DNA of 64,000 nucleotides from Modestobacter sp. DSM 44400 (GCF_900107175.1 NZ_FNOZ01000020.1:1-64000), one strand, 5' to 3'; shown: positions 35,490 to 45,716, counted from the first letter of the stretch. Numbers and translations are program-made. Notes: a model not told the origin generated them from the sequence alone.

Positions 35490-35541
35490 GCCCCGTCCTT
35501 CTCACCCCTCGCAAGCTCGGGGCGAGCCTCCGGACGGGGCC
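35490..35541 (+). repeat. Stop-proximal hairpin repeat, copy after trxB
   Basis: Begins 6 nt after the trxB stop. Outer arms CCCCGTCC/GGACGGGG, inner arms CACCCC/GGGGCGAG, tip CTCGCAAGCTCG. Same subtype as the copy at 23754-23802. It lies between trxB and trxA, so it probably separates the two transcripts. Confidence 0.8.
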
Positions 35542-35611
35542 GAACGGGCATAGACGGGCTGCCCCACAAGTTCTACCCACCGACCCACCCGCGACCACAG
35601 GGAGCATCACC

Positions 35612-35938
35612 ATGGCAGGCAACACCGTGAAGGTTACCGACGACAGCTTCGCCACTGACGTCCTGGGCAGCGACAAGCCCGTACTGGTCGACTTCTGGGC
35701 CGAGTGGTGCGGCCCGTGCAAGATGGTCGCCCCGGTGCTGGAGGAGATCGCCGCCGAGCACGGCGACAAGCTCACCATCGCCAAGCTGAACATCGACGAG
35801 AACCCGCAGATCGCCCGCGACTACCAGGTCATGTCGATTCCGACGATGACCGTGTTCTCCGGTGGGAAGCCGGTCAAGAGCATCATCGGCGCGAAGCCCA
35901 AGGGCGCGATCCTCTCGGACCTCTCCGACTACATCTGA
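35612..35938 (+). CDS. trxA: Thioredoxin
   Basis: 108 residues. DFWAEWCGPCKMVAPVLEEIA carries the WCGPC active site, and MSIPTMTVFSGG the cis-Pro loop (Ile-Pro). ATG 35612 follows a weak AGGGAG site. Reduces disulfides in the cytoplasm with TrxB. Confidence 0.97.
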   Translation: MAGNTVKVTDDSFATDVLGSDKPVLVDFWAEWCGPCKMVAPVLEEIAAEHGDKLTIAKLNIDENPQIARDYQVMSIPTMTVFSGGKPVKSIIGAKPKGAILSDLSDYI

Positions 35939-36181
35939 TCGGCCGGCGCCGGTCGCGCCGACGCCAGATCGAGCACTCCCGCCAGGCCCGCCCGTCCGCC
36001 CCGGACCGGTGGGCCTGGCCCGTTTCCGGTCACCCGCAGCGGTGACGCGTGGGCCCCTTCCCGAGCGCTGGGGCTCCCCCGGTGCGCGCGGGAGGCCCCG
36101 GCAGAGACACAATCGACCCGACAGCCCGATGCACCGCCCGTCAGCGCCGACGGCCGACCGACGAGGAGCCACGATCCCCGC
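35939..36181. other. Intergenic gap trxA-cwlM, no gene seen
   Basis: 243 nt with no coding signal and no clear hairpin; it should hold the cwlM promoter. A purine-rich GACGAGGAG at about 36157-36165, 17 nt before ATG 36182, is rather distant to act as its ribosome site. Confidence 0.5.
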
Positions 36182-37306
36182 ATGGAGATCCTGCGTCCCG
36201 GCAGCTCCGGCCCCGCTGTGGCCGAGGTGCAGGCGGTGCTGCGCGCCCTGGAGCTGCTGGCCGGGGACGCCGCCGGCGAGAGCGGCTGCGGGGAGTTCGA
36301 CGAAGCCACCGAGCTTGCCGTCCGGCACTTCCAGCAGGTGCGTGGGCTGTCGGTCGACGGCCGGGTCGGCGAGGAGACCTACCGCGCGCTGAACGAGGCC
36401 CGCTGGTCGCTGGGCGACCGGCTGCTGCGCTACGACCCTGAACGCCCGCTGCGCGGCGACGACGTCCGCCGCCTGCAGGAGCTGCTGCTGGAACTCGGCT
36501 ACGACGCCGGCCGCGCCGACGGCATCCTCGGGGCCGAGACCGAAACCGGCCTGCGCGCCTTCCAACGCGACTACGGGCTTAACGCCGACGGCACCTGCGG
36601 CCCGGCCACGCTGCGCGCCCTCAAGCAGCTGGGCCGCCGGGTGACCGGTGGGCGCCCCCAGCTGCTGCGGCAGAGCGCCTCGCTGGTCGAGTCCGGCCCG
36701 CACCTGATCGGCCGGGTCATCGTTCTCGACCCCGGGCACGGCGGCGACGACACCGGCTACACCGCGGGGGAGACAACCGAGGCCGACCTGGTCTTCGACC
36801 TCGCCTCCCGCGTCGAGGGCCGGCTGGCCGCCGCTGGGGCCAAGGTGTACCTGACCCGGGGGCGCACCGGCGGCCCGACCGCCGAGGAACGCACGGCGTT
36901 CGCCAACGACGCCCGGGCCGACCTCTTCCTCTCCCTACACATGGAGGCGCACGGCTCTGCGCACGCCCGCGGGGTGGCCAGCTACTACTACGGCACCGGC
37001 TCCGGGGCGAGCTCCACCGTCGGCGAGCAGTTCGCCAACCTGGCCCGCCGGGAGGTCATCGCCCGCACCGGAATGCTCGACTGCGGCTCGCACGCCAAGA
37101 CCTGGGACATCCTGCGGATGACCCGGATGCCCTCCGTGCGGCTCGACTGCGGCTACCTGTCCCACCCGGTCGACCGTCTGCTGCTGCTGGACGCCCGGCT
37201 GCGCAGCACCATCGCCCAGGCGGTCGTCGCGTCCGTGCAGCGGCTCTTCCTGCCGGCCGAGGCCGACCCGCCGACCGGCACGTTCCTGCTCCCCGCGGGC
37301 GGCTGA
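36182..37306 (+). CDS. cwlM: CwlM-like N-acetylmuramoyl-L-alanine amidase homologue
   Basis: 374 residues. Two peptidoglycan-binding domains (ILRPGSSGPAVAEVQAVLRAL; PLRGDDVRRLQELLLELGYD) precede an Amidase_3 domain: LDPGHGGDDTG (His), TTEADLVFDLA (Glu) and FLSLHMEAHG (His) are the zinc ligands. The position of the general-base Glu (usually VEVGFLSN) is Asp in SVRLDCGYLSHP. No signal peptide is seen. In mycobacteria the CwlM protein (Rv3915, same place) is cytoplasmic and regulates MurA and MurJ instead of cutting wall; the missing signal and the altered residue fit this. Single gene. Confidence 0.9.
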   Translation: MEILRPGSSGPAVAEVQAVLRALELLAGDAAGESGCGEFDEATELAVRHFQQVRGLSVDGRVGEETYRALNEARWSLGDRLLRYDPERPLRGDDVRRLQELLLELGYDAGRADGILGAETETGLRAFQRDYGLNADGTCGPATLRALKQLGRRVTGGRPQLLRQSASLVESGPHLIGRVIVLDPGHGGDDTGYTAGETTEADLVFDLASRVEGRLAAAGAKVYLTRGRTGGPTAEERTAFANDARADLFLSLHMEAHGSAHARGVASYYYGTGSGASSTVGEQFANLARREVIARTGMLDCGSHAKTWDILRMTRMPSVRLDCGYLSHPVDRLLLLDARLRSTIAQAVVASVQRLFLPAEADPPTGTFLLPAGG

Positions 37307-37312
37307 CCCCCG

Positions 37313-37372
37313 GGCATAGGAAGCTTTGCACCAACTTTTCGGGCTGATACCGGGTGGAATGCTTCCTATGCC
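37313..37372. repeat. 60-bp inverted-repeat element after cwlM
   Basis: Perfect 12-bp arms GGCATAGGAAGC (37313-37324) and GCTTCCTATGCC (37361-37372) enclose 36 bp with inner GCACC/GGGTG pairing. It is less GC-rich than its surroundings and is unlike the other hairpins here. It may be the cwlM terminator or a miniature mobile element. Confidence 0.75.
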
Positions 37373-37430
37373 GGTGTGACCGAGCCGTCACGTCCGGCAC
37401 GTCGGCCCGGAGCGGGCAGTGTGGGCGGCT

Positions 37431-37436
37431 TACACT
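37431..37436 (+). promoter_or_regulatory. -10 element of a leaderless promoter (aminotransferase gene)
   Basis: TACACT lies 7 nt before GTG 37444. Confidence 0.5.
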
Positions 37437-37443
37437 CCGACAG

Positions 37444-38898
37444 GTGACCCTCCCTGTGTCCGACCCGACGGTCGGTTCCGGTCAGGCCGGGGCGCACTCT
37501 GTCGGTGCGTCCCCGCACGTCTCCCCGCGGCACCCGCGGCTGGATCCCCTGGCCGACCGGTACGCAGCACGGACCCACGGGATGAAGAGTTCGGAGATCC
37601 GGGCGCTGTTCTCCGTCGTCAGCCGCCCGGAGGTCGTCTCGCTGGCCGGCGGGATGCCCGCGGTCACCGCCCTGCCCCTGGACGTCGTCGGTTCGATGAT
37701 CGGCGACCTCGTCTCCGACATGGGCGCCCAGACGCTGCAGTACGGCTCCGGGCAGGGCGACCCCCGGCTGCGCGAGCGCATCTGCGACATGATGGCCCTG
37801 GAGGGCATCACCGACGCCTCGCCCAGCGAGGTGGTCGTCACCGTCGGCTCCCAGCAGGGCCTGGACCTGGTCACCCGGGTCTTCGTCGACCCCGGTGACG
37901 TCATCCTGGCCGAGGCGCCGTCCTACGTCGGTGCCCTGGGCGTCTTCCAGGCCGCGCAGGCCCGCGTCCGGCACGTCGAGATGGACGGCGACGGCCTGGT
38001 GCCCGAGGCGCTGGAGCAGGCCCTCGTCGAGGCGAAGGCCGCCGGCGACCGGGTGAAGTTCCTCTACACCGTGCCCAACTTCCACAACCCGGCCGGCGTC
38101 ACGCTGTCCGAGCCGCGGCGCGAGGCGATCATGGCCGTCGCCGAGCGGCACGACCTGCTCATCATCGAGGACAACCCGTACGGGCTGCTGGGATTCGACC
38201 AGGGGCCGATGCGCGCGCTGCGGGCCCGCAACGAGCACCGGGTCATCTACCTGGGCTCGTTCTCCAAGACCTTCTCGCCGGGTCTTCGGGTCGGCTGGGT
38301 CCTCGCACCGCTCGCCGTCCGCGAGAAGCTGGTGCTGGCGACCGAGGCCCAGGTGCTCTGCCCGCCGTCGCTGACCCAGTACGCGGTCGCCCGCTACCTG
38401 GACACCCAGCCCTGGCGCGAGCAGATCAAGGTGTTCACCGAGCTCTACCGGGAGCGCCGGGACGCCACGCTGGAGTCGCTGGGCGCCCTCATGCCGCCGG
38501 GCACGACGTGGACGCGCCCGGACGGCGGCTTCTACGTGTGGCTGAAGCTGCCGCGCGGCCTGGACGCCAAGCTGATGCAGCCCCGCGCGGTGGCCGCCCA
38601 CGTGGCCTACGTGCCGGGGATCGGTTTCTACGCCGACGGGCAGGGCCGGGAGTACATGCGGCTGTCCTACTGCTATCCCGAGCCGGACCGTATCCGGGAG
38701 GGAGTGCGGCGGCTGGCCCGGGTCATCGAGGCGGAGCTGGACCTGCACTCCACCTTCGACTCGGTCGACACCGGCACCTTCCGGGCCGTGTCGCCGGTCA
38801 GCAGGCCCGCGCCGCGTCAGGGGAACCGCGACACCGGTGCCGCGGAGTCGCTCACCGGCCCGGCCAACCGGAACCAGACCGAGGACCACCGAGCATGA
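37444..38898 (+). CDS. PLP-dependent aminotransferase (class I/II, LysN/2-aminoadipate type)
   Basis: 484 residues. SEIRALFSVVSRPEVVSLAG and GMPA mark the MocR/LysN-type fold I group; LQYGSGQGDPRLRE, GSQQGLDLVTR, APSYVGAL, VPNFHNPAGVTLS, IIEDNPYG and the PLP lysine in GSFSKTFSPGLRVGW are all present. There is no GntR domain, so it is an enzyme rather than a regulator. The substrate is not known. It overlaps the next gene by 4 nt; aminotransferase and D-Ala ligase-like genes are also paired near parB in other actinobacteria, so a joint role in wall amino acids is possible. Confidence 0.88.
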   Translation: MTLPVSDPTVGSGQAGAHSVGASPHVSPRHPRLDPLADRYAARTHGMKSSEIRALFSVVSRPEVVSLAGGMPAVTALPLDVVGSMIGDLVSDMGAQTLQYGSGQGDPRLRERICDMMALEGITDASPSEVVVTVGSQQGLDLVTRVFVDPGDVILAEAPSYVGALGVFQAAQARVRHVEMDGDGLVPEALEQALVEAKAAGDRVKFLYTVPNFHNPAGVTLSEPRREAIMAVAERHDLLIIEDNPYGLLGFDQGPMRALRARNEHRVIYLGSFSKTFSPGLRVGWVLAPLAVREKLVLATEAQVLCPPSLTQYAVARYLDTQPWREQIKVFTELYRERRDATLESLGALMPPGTTWTRPDGGFYVWLKLPRGLDAKLMQPRAVAAHVAYVPGIGFYADGQGREYMRLSYCYPEPDRIREGVRRLARVIEAELDLHSTFDSVDTGTFRAVSPVSRPAPRQGNRDTGAAESLTGPANRNQTEDHRA

Positions 38899-39890
38899 GC
38901 GAGACCGCACGTCTCACCGTGGACGGCCCGGGCCCAGGCAGCGAGGAGCACCCACTGCGCGCCATCGTCCTCGCCGGCGGGCTCACCTTCGAACGCGAGG
39001 TCAGCCTCTCCTCCGGCCAGCAGGTGGAGGAGGCGCTGCGCCGCGCCGGCGTCGACGCCGAGCTGCACGATGCCGACTCCGCGCTGCTGCCGGGGCTGTC
39101 GGCCGGTCCGGCGGACGCGGTCTTCATCGCCCTGCACGGCGCCATCGGTGAGGACGGCGCCCTGCGTGCGGTGCTCGACCTGGCCGGCGTCCCCTACGTC
39201 GGGTCGCCCGCGGCCGCCTGCCGGCTGGCCTGGGACAAGCCCGCGGCGAAGTCGGTGGTCCGCTCGGCCGGGGTGACCACCCCGGACTGGGTGGCGCTGC
39301 CGCACAGCACATTCCGGGAGCTGGGGGCCGGTGCCGTGCTCGACCTCATCGTCGCCCGGCTGGGTCTGCCGCTGATGGTGAAGCCCGCCGCCGGTGGCTC
39401 GTCGCTGGGCGTGCAGAAGGTCAGCCAGATCGAGGACCTGCCGGCCGCCATGGTCAGCTGCTTCGCCTACGGCGACACGGTCATGGTCGAGCGGTTCGTG
39501 GACGGCGTGGAGCTGGCGCTCTCGGTGGTCGACCTGGGCGAGGGCCCGGAGGCACTGCCAGCGGTAGAGATCGCCCCGGAGTCCGGCGTCTTCGACTACA
39601 CCTCGCGCTACACGCCCGGGATGACCGAGTACCACGCACCGGCCCGCGTCTCCGACGAGGTGGCGGCCCGCGCGGCCGCGGTCGCCCTCCAGGTGCACCG
39701 GGCCCTCGGCCTGGCGGACCTGTCCCGCACCGACGCGATCGTCACGCCGGACGGCGAGGTGCACTTCCTCGAGGTGAACGTCTCCCCGGGGCTGACCGAG
39801 ACGTCGATGTTCCCGATGGCCCTCGAGGCGGCGGGGCACACCCTCGGCGAGGTGCTCGGGCGGCTGCTGGCCCGCGCGGCCAGGCGATAA
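38895..39890 (+). CDS. D-alanine-D-alanine ligase-like ATP-grasp enzyme
   Basis: 331 residues. IVLAGGLTFEREVSLSSGQQ (N-terminal phosphate-binding Glu/Ser), ADAVFIALHGAIGEDGALRA, PYVGSPAAACRLAWDKPAAK, LPLMVKPAAGGSSLGVQKV and HFLEVNVSPGLTETSMFP (Mg ligands Glu and Asn) match Ddl. It differs from the housekeeping Ddl by the LAGGLTFERE start and a shorter omega-loop, so it may be a paralogue with another dipeptide product. Coupled to the aminotransferase gene by ATGA overlap. Confidence 0.85.
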   Translation: MSETARLTVDGPGPGSEEHPLRAIVLAGGLTFEREVSLSSGQQVEEALRRAGVDAELHDADSALLPGLSAGPADAVFIALHGAIGEDGALRAVLDLAGVPYVGSPAAACRLAWDKPAAKSVVRSAGVTTPDWVALPHSTFRELGAGAVLDLIVARLGLPLMVKPAAGGSSLGVQKVSQIEDLPAAMVSCFAYGDTVMVERFVDGVELALSVVDLGEGPEALPAVEIAPESGVFDYTSRYTPGMTEYHAPARVSDEVAARAAAVALQVHRALGLADLSRTDAIVTPDGEVHFLEVNVSPGLTETSMFPMALEAAGHTLGEVLGRLLARAARR

Positions 39891-40007
39891 CCTCGTTCTC
39901 CCCCGGACGACACCGCGGCCACGTGCCGTCCCTTGATGCGCGGAGCCGCTTCCCGCTCCTCGTCGGCGAGCCTCCGGTCCACCTCGTCCGATCGGAGCAG
40001 CTCCGCC

Positions 40008-40044
40008 GCACCGCCCGTTGCGTCAGTGACACAAGGGGCGGTGC
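40008..40044. terminator. Bidirectional terminator between Ddl-like and parB genes
   Basis: GCACCGCCCGTTGCGTCA pairs with TGACACAAGGGGCGGTGC with two mismatches in an 18-bp stem. It lies between convergent genes. Confidence 0.75.
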
Positions 40045-40067
40045 TCCAGCAGCAGCCCCCTCTCCCC

Positions 40068-41096
40068 TCAGCTTCTTCCGGTGATGTCGGGGGCCATCAT
40101 CCCGACGATCCGCTGCAGGTCGTCGACCGAGCCGAACTCCACCACGATCCGCCCCTTGGCGCGGCCGATCTGGACCTTCACCTTGGTCTCGAACACGTCG
40201 GACAGCCGGCCGGCGAGGTCCTCGACCCCGGGAGCGGTCAGCTTGCGGTTGTTCCGTCGGGCGGCAGAGGGAGTGGCGGCCACCGCGACTGACACGGCCT
40301 CCTCAGTGGCCCGCACCGACATGCCCTCGGCCACGATCCGGGTGGCCAGCGCCTCCTGCGCCTCGGCCTCGGGAAGGCCGAGCAGCGCCCGGGCGTGCCC
40401 AGCGGAGAGCACCCCCGCAGCGACCCGGCTCTGCACCTTCACCGGCAGCTTCATCAGCCGGATGGTGTTGGTGACCTGCGATCGGCTGCGCCCGATCTTG
40501 CTCGCCAGCTCCTCGTGGGTGGCACCGAACTCCTCGAGCAGCTGCTGGTAGGCCGCGGCCTCCTCAAGCGGGTTCAGCTGGACGCGGTGGATGTTCTCCA
40601 ACAGGGCGTCGCGCAGCATCGCATCGTCCGTGGTGTCCCGGATGATCGCCGGGACGCTCTCCAGCCCGGCGGCGCGGGCGGCCCGCAGCCGGCGCTCGCC
40701 CATGATGAGCTCGTAGCCGCCGTCCGGGCCCTCCCGGACCACGATGGGCTGGAGCAGGCCGAACTCGCGCACCGAGTGCGTGAGCTCGTCGAGGGCGTCG
40801 TCGTCGAAGACCAGCCGGGGCTGCTTGGGGTTGGGGACGATCTCCTCGACCGGCAACTCCCGCAGCTGCGCGCCGGGGACGCCGACCACTTCGGCGCCCG
40901 TCGGGACCGGCAGCGCGGTCACCGGGGCGGCGCGCTCGGCCCAGCCAGGGGACGCCGGTCGCTCTGCCGGCCCGACGCCGCCCGCGGACGCCTCGGCGGC
41001 CTCCGCGGCCCGGGCCGCAGGCGTCGCCGTCGGCGCCGGAGCACTGGTGGGGATGAGGGCCGCCAGGCCCCGGCCGAGACCGCCGCGCTTGGTCAT
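40068..41096 (-). CDS. parB: Chromosome partitioning protein ParB
   Basis: 342 residues. [13 protein letters not shown] at the N-terminus (ParA-activating basic tip), then the CTPase/ParB box: [36 protein letters not shown] (GERR core), the helix-turn-helix [17 protein letters not shown] and the C-terminal dimerisation domain. It binds the GTTCCACGTGGAAC sites at 42276, 42307 and 56008 and spreads as a clamp. Same strand as parA, 106 nt downstream. Confidence 0.97.
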   Translation of the reverse strand: MTKRGGLGRGLAALIPTSAPAPTATPAARAAEAAEASAGGVGPAERPASPGWAERAAPVTALPVPTGAEVVGVPGAQLRELPVEEIVPNPKQPRLVFDDDALDELTHSVREFGLLQPIVVREGPDGGYELIMGERRLRAARAAGLESVPAIIRDTTDDAMLRDALLENIHRVQLNPLEEAAAYQQLLEEFGATHEELASKIGRSRSQVTNTIRLMKLPVKVQSRVAAGVLSAGHARALLGLPEAEAQEALATRIVAEGMSVRATEEAVSVAVAATPSAARRNNRKLTAPGVEDLAGRLSDVFETKVKVQIGRAKGRIVVEFGSVDDLQRIVGMMAPDITGRS

Positions 41097-41184
41097 TGGT
41101 CCTCCTGGCTGGTGCTCGGGGTCCGCAATCGCGGTACGAGCGGGATGTCGGTGGTGCAGAGAGGACGGAGACGAATCGGTACGC

Positions 41185-41206
41185 GTGAGCTCGCTGGCTC
41201 GCTCAC
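41185..41206. repeat. TGAGC-type palindrome across the parA stop codon
   Basis: GTGAGCTCGCTGGCTCGCTCAC is an inverted repeat whose right arm contains the parA stop (41203-41205). A near copy sits at the rnpA stop/yidD start (45313-45336). Confidence 0.65.
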
Positions 41207-42252
41207 GAACCGTGCCTGCCGGTCAGTCCGCGAGTGGTCACCGGCTCGCCGAGCACCAGCGCGGCGACCGGTGGGCCGGCCGGCGGCATGGGTGGCGGCG
41301 GCGGAGTCCGCGGCTCGAGCCGCGCCCCGCGCTCGGCGAGTTCCCGGGCGGCTTCCACATAACTGGTCGATCCGCGCGAGCCCGGGTCGTAGGTGAGCAC
41401 CGACTGCCCGTATCCGGGCGCCTCACTGACCCGCACGTTCCGCGGGATGACGGCCTTGAGAACCAGGTCCCCGAAGTGACTGCGGACCTCGTCGGCCACC
41501 TGGTCGGCCAGCTTGGTGCGGCCGTCGTACATGGTGAGCAGGATGGTGGAGACCGAGATGCCCGGGTTGAGGTGGGCCCGGACCAGGTCGATGTTGGAGA
41601 TGAGCTGGCCCAGTCCCTCCAGTGCGTAGTACTCGCACTGGATCGGGATGAGCACCTCGTCGCCGGCCACCAGCGCGTTGAGGGTCAACAACCCGAGAGA
41701 CGGCGGGCAGTCGATGAGCACGTAGCCGGGTTTCTGGTCGGCCGGCTGCTCGTGCAGGTACGCCTCAATGGCCCGGCGCAGCCGATGCTCGCGAGCGACG
41801 ACCGAGACCAGCTCGATCTCCGCGCCGGCAAGGTCGATCGTCGCCGGGACGCACCGCAGGTGCGGGCTGGCGGTCGTCGGGTGCGCGACCTCGGCGAGCG
41901 TGGCGTCCCCGATCAGGGCGTCGTAGATCGACGGCGTGCCCACCGTGTGTTCGACCCCGAGGGCGGTGCTGGTGTTCCCCTGCGGGTCGAGGTCGATGAC
42001 CAGGGTCCGCACGCCGTACATCGCCAGGGCCACCCCGAGGTTCACCGTCGACGTCGTCTTGCCGACGCCGCCCTTCTGATTGGCCACGGTGATGACCCGG
42101 ATCCGCCCTGGGGCGGGGAACGGTTCCTGGTCGGCCGCGTGCAGCACACGGGTCGCCCGCATCGCCTCGGCCGCTATCGGGCTGTCGAACTCCGCACCGG
42201 CGGACTGGTCGGCGGTCAGGCTGGACCGCAGCCGCTCGCCCGGGTCGGTCAT
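41203..42252 (-). CDS. parA: Chromosome partitioning ATPase ParA
   Basis: 349 residues from ATG 42252. The deviant Walker A is [17 protein letters not shown], followed by [32 protein letters not shown] and [16 protein letters not shown]. The frame stays open upstream to 42354, but that extension runs across both parS sites, so the later ATG is preferred. ParA forms ATP-dependent dimers on DNA and moves ParB-parS complexes. C-terminal 40 residues are Pro/Arg-rich. Confidence 0.95.
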   Translation of the reverse strand: MTDPGERLRSSLTADQSAGAEFDSPIAAEAMRATRVLHAADQEPFPAPGRIRVITVANQKGGVGKTTSTVNLGVALAMYGVRTLVIDLDPQGNTSTALGVEHTVGTPSIYDALIGDATLAEVAHPTTASPHLRCVPATIDLAGAEIELVSVVAREHRLRRAIEAYLHEQPADQKPGYVLIDCPPSLGLLTLNALVAGDEVLIPIQCEYYALEGLGQLISNIDLVRAHLNPGISVSTILLTMYDGRTKLADQVADEVRSHFGDLVLKAVIPRNVRVSEAPGYGQSVLTYDPGSRGSTSYVEAARELAERGARLEPRTPPPPPMPPAGPPVAALVLGEPVTTRGLTGRHGS

Positions 42253-42275
42253 CGGCGCATCCACCTCACCACCGT

Positions 42276-42289
42276 GTTCCACGTGGAAC
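42276..42289. promoter_or_regulatory. parS site 1
   Basis: GTTCCACGTGGAAC, the actinobacterial form of the ParB recognition palindrome, 23 bp upstream of the parA start. Confidence 0.92.
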
Positions 42290-42306
42290 GCGGCCTTCTG
42301 GGCGCT

Positions 42307-42320
42307 GTTCCACGTGGAAC
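42307..42320. promoter_or_regulatory. parS site 2
   Basis: GTTCCACGTGGAAC again, 31 bp centre to centre from site 1, between rsmG and parA. Confidence 0.92.
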
Positions 42321-42343
42321 GGTCCCCGTCCGGAGCGGAACCA

Positions 42344-43029
42344 TCATCGGCCACCGCGCGTCATGACCACCACGGTAGTGGCTGCAGCACCCAGCTCGAC
42401 ACCGACGGCCCGCGTGTGCACGTCGCGCATGCCGGCCGCCTCGAGCTCGGGCACCAGCTCCGGCACCTCCCCCGCCGCCCGAGCCCCGACCAGGGCGATC
42501 AGTTGGGCGCCCGGCCGCAACAGGCCGCGGCACCAGCCCACCAGCCGGGGGAGCGGGGCAACCGCCCGGGCGGTGACCACGTCCACCGGTCCGACCGCCC
42601 GGACGACGGACCGCTCCTCGGCCCGACCCCGCACGACCGCCCAAGGAGCGTGCAGCGACGTGACCACGTCGGAGAGGAACTCGACCCGGCGGGCCATCGG
42701 TTCCACCAGGGTCATCGTCAGGTCCGGCCGGGCGAGAGCCAGCGGGATCCCGGGCAGCCCGGCACCGCTGCCCACGTCGACGACCCGGGCACCGGCCGGC
42801 ACCGCCTCGGCGAGCGCCGCACTGTTGAGCACGTGCCGCTCCCACAGCCGCGGGACCTCGCGTGGCCCGATCAGCCCGCGGACGACGCCGTCCCCGGCAA
42901 GCATGGTCACGTAGGCGGCAACGTCGTCCAGCGCGTCGCCGAAGACAGCTGCCGCACCTGCAGGTATTTCCGGAACGACTACGTTCGGTGGTCCGCTGGC
43001 CGGGTCGTCGTGCCCGGTGTCTCCGCCGA

Positions 43030-43033
<4 letters not shown>
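42344..43033 (-). CDS. rsmG: 16S rRNA (guanine-527 N7) methyltransferase
   Basis: 229 residues. IGPREVPRLWERHVLNSAALAE (family N-terminal signature), VVDVGSGAGLPGIPLALARP (SAM motif I), LVEPMARRVEFLSDV and DVVTARAVAPLPRLVGW match GidB/RsmG. It methylates helix 18 of 16S rRNA; loss gives low-level streptomycin resistance in many bacteria. Start GTG 43033 overlaps the jag stop by GTGA-type coupling. Confidence 0.95.
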
Positions 43034-43704
<671 letters not shown>

Positions 43705-43804
43705 GATGGTTCCTCCCAGAGTCGTGCAGGCGGCCGGGCGAGCCCGGTGGTCAAGGGCCGGCGGCGGCCGGCGGGCCGTTGCGGCGGGGCACCGGCCGGC
43801 GGGG

Positions 43805-44920
43805 TCAGCGGCGTCTGCGTTTCCCGCGGTTGGCCGGCGCCGAGCCGGGACCGCCGCCGCGCGGCCGGTTGGCGGCCCCCGCGGGGCGGCCGTTCGCGCC
43901 GCCGGAGCCGGCGGCCGTGCTGCCGGTCGGACCCCCGGCCGACGCGGCGGGCGGGGCCCCGGTGTCGGCGGCGTCCGGTGGCGGCGCGTCGGCGGCGGTC
44001 ACCGACTCGGGGGCGACGGTGGGCTCGGGCGCAGCGGTGGCGGGGCGGCCGGGCTTGGCACGAACCGGCTTGGCGCCGGGCTTGGGCGCGAGCGCCCTGG
44101 GGTCGATCGCCGGCTTGTCGGCGGCGGCCTTGGCCAGCGCGGCCGGGGAGCCGGGCGGCGGGAGGGCCTTGAGGATGTAGAACTGCTGGCCCAGCGTCCA
44201 GAGGTTGTTGGTGAACCAGTACAGCAGGACGCCGATGGGGAAGAAGAAGCCGGAGACGAGCAGGCTCAACGGCATGCCGTAGAGCAGCAGCTTCTGCACG
44301 GTGGCCGCCTGGCCCTCGACCGGACCGGAGCGCTTCTGGATCTGCTTCTGGGTGAAGAAGGTCGTCAGGCACATGATCACGATGAGGACCGCGGCGACGA
44401 TGCGGATGTTCGTGTAGCTGGAGAACGCCAGGATGGCGTCGGCCTTGTCGCCCTGCATGTTGAACGAGGAGGAGATCGGCGCACCGAACAGCTTGGCCCG
44501 GGACGCCTGGTCGGTGAGCTCGTTGTCCCAGCTGTACAGACCGGGCTTGTCCGGGGCGAGCCGGCGCAGCACGTGGAACAGGGAGATGAAAACCGGGATC
44601 TGCGGCAGGATCGGCAGGCAGCCGGCGAGCGGGTTGACCCCGCGCTCCTTCTGCAGGGCCATCATCGCGGTGCTGAAGCCCTGCTTGTCACTGCCGTACT
44701 GCTTGCGCAGCTTCTGGATCTCCGGCTGGATCTCCTGCATCGCCCGCTGGGATTTGACCTGCTTGACGAACAGGCGGAACAGCAGCACCCGGATGGTCAC
44801 GACCAGGAAGACGATCGCCAGCGCCCAGGTGATGCCGCTGGCGGGGTCCAGGAAGGTGGAGAACAGGGCGTGCCACTGCTTCATCACCCATGCGATGGCG
44901 GTGTAGAGCGGATCAAGCAA
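43805..44920 (-). CDS. yidC: Membrane protein insertase YidC
   Basis: 371 residues from TTG 44920, chosen for the AGGAGG site 6 nt upstream and because it removes an unlikely 18-residue leader. Five helices: [20 protein letters not shown] at the start, then [20 protein letters not shown] with the conserved Arg, the cytoplasmic hairpin ([20 protein letters not shown]) and [20 protein letters not shown]. The C-terminal 100 residues are Ala/Pro-rich and end in KRRRR, typical for ribosome docking. Overlaps yidD by 8 nt. Confidence 0.95.
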   Translation of the reverse strand: MLDPLYTAIAWVMKQWHALFSTFLDPASGITWALAIVFLVVTIRVLLFRLFVKQVKSQRAMQEIQPEIQKLRKQYGSDKQGFSTAMMALQKERGVNPLAGCLPILPQIPVFISLFHVLRRLAPDKPGLYSWDNELTDQASRAKLFGAPISSSFNMQGDKADAILAFSSYTNIRIVAAVLIVIMCLTTFFTQKQIQKRSGPVEGQAATVQKLLLYGMPLSLLVSGFFFPIGVLLYWFTNNLWTLGQQFYILKALPPPGSPAALAKAAADKPAIDPRALAPKPGAKPVRAKPGRPATAAPEPTVAPESVTAADAPPPDAADTGAPPAASAGGPTGSTAAGSGGANGRPAGAANRPRGGGPGSAPANRGKRRRR

Positions 44921-45335
44921 CGCCAGCCTCCTGGGGCGGGGTCCGGCCGGGGGCCGGCCGGTGAGCACGGTCACGGGGACCCGCTCCGGGGATGAGCGGC
45001 GCCCGGGAAGGCGCCGACGTGCACGACGAGTGGGTGGGCTCGGCGGTTCCTGAGGGGCCTACGGTGCGGCGGGCCGGCACCAGGTCGACCCCGCCGGGGT
45101 GCCAGGGCGCGCACTTCGCCAGCCGGAGCACGGCCAGCCAGCTACCCCGGGCGGCCCCGTGCAGCTGGATCGCCTCGACGGCGTACGCGCTGCAGCTCGG
45201 GGCGAACCGGCACCGCGGTGGGAGCACTGGGCTCACCGCCCGCTGATAGAAGCCGACGACGGCCAGCAGGGTGCGCGCGACCACACCCCGGGGAGCGGTG
45301 CCGTGAACTCCGCATGAGCTCGCGAGCTCGCTCAT
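44913..45335 (-). CDS. yidD: Membrane protein insertion factor YidD
   Basis: 140 residues. [30 protein letters not shown] with the conserved CRF.PSCS motif is the family hallmark, followed by [18 protein letters not shown]. The C-terminal 50 residues are an unstructured extension. The ATG at 45335 overlaps the rnpA stop (ATGA) and lies inside a palindrome. Assists YidC in membrane insertion. Confidence 0.93.
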   Translation of the reverse strand: MSELASSCGVHGTAPRGVVARTLLAVVGFYQRAVSPVLPPRCRFAPSCSAYAVEAIQLHGAARGSWLAVLRLAKCAPWHPGGVDLVPARRTVGPSGTAEPTHSSCTSAPSRAPLIPGAGPRDRAHRPAPGRTPPQEAGVA

Positions 45336-45336
45336 G
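45313..45336. repeat. TGAGC-type palindrome at the rnpA-yidD junction
   Basis: CATGAGCTCGCGAGCTCGCTCATG covers the rnpA stop and the yidD ATG. It is nearly identical to the palindrome across the parA stop at 41185-41206. A hairpin here would cover the yidD start. Confidence 0.65.
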
Positions 45337-45715
45337 ACCGGGTACCCCGTTCGGCGAGGACGCGGTCGAGGCCGGCCCCCAGGTCGCGGCGCAGCACGGC
45401 GACGTCGGCGCCCGCGGCCTCGGGCCGGGCACGGACCACCAGGTCCGCGGTGTCGGGCAGCCGGTCGAGCTGCTCGCGCACCAGGTGCCGTAGTTGACGG
45501 GCCACCCGATGCCGGCAGACCGAGTTGCCCACGGCCTTGCCCACCACGAAACCGGCCCGTGGCCCGGCCGGGGTGTCCAGGGGACCCCCGGCCCGGGCTA
45601 CGGGCCGTACGGAGAGGAAGTGCAGCACCATGGTCGGGCGACCGGCGCGACGACCGGACCGGACGACCACGGTGAACTCCGGCCGCCGGCGCAGGCGTGC
45701 CTGCGCTGGCAGCAC
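45332..45715 (-). CDS. rnpA: Ribonuclease P protein component
   Basis: 127 residues. [46 protein letters not shown] (the RNR-type motif, here [17 protein letters not shown]) and [22 protein letters not shown] match RnpA. The conserved basic stretch binds the RNA subunit. Adjacent to rpmH (1-nt gap), as in nearly all bacteria. Confidence 0.95.
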   Translation of the reverse strand: MLPAQARLRRRPEFTVVVRSGRRAGRPTMVLHFLSVRPVARAGGPLDTPAGPRAGFVVGKAVGNSVCRHRVARQLRHLVREQLDRLPDTADLVVRARPEAAGADVAVLRRDLGAGLDRVLAERGTRS

Positions 45716-45716
45716 C

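Noticed and set aside
42253-42354. Longer parA N-terminus starting at 42354
   Set aside because: It would translate across two parS sites and is not like family N-termini; ATG 42252 is preferred.
44921-44974. GTG start of yidC at 44974
   Set aside because: TTG 44920 has AGGAGG at ideal spacing and gives the normal protein start just before the first helix.
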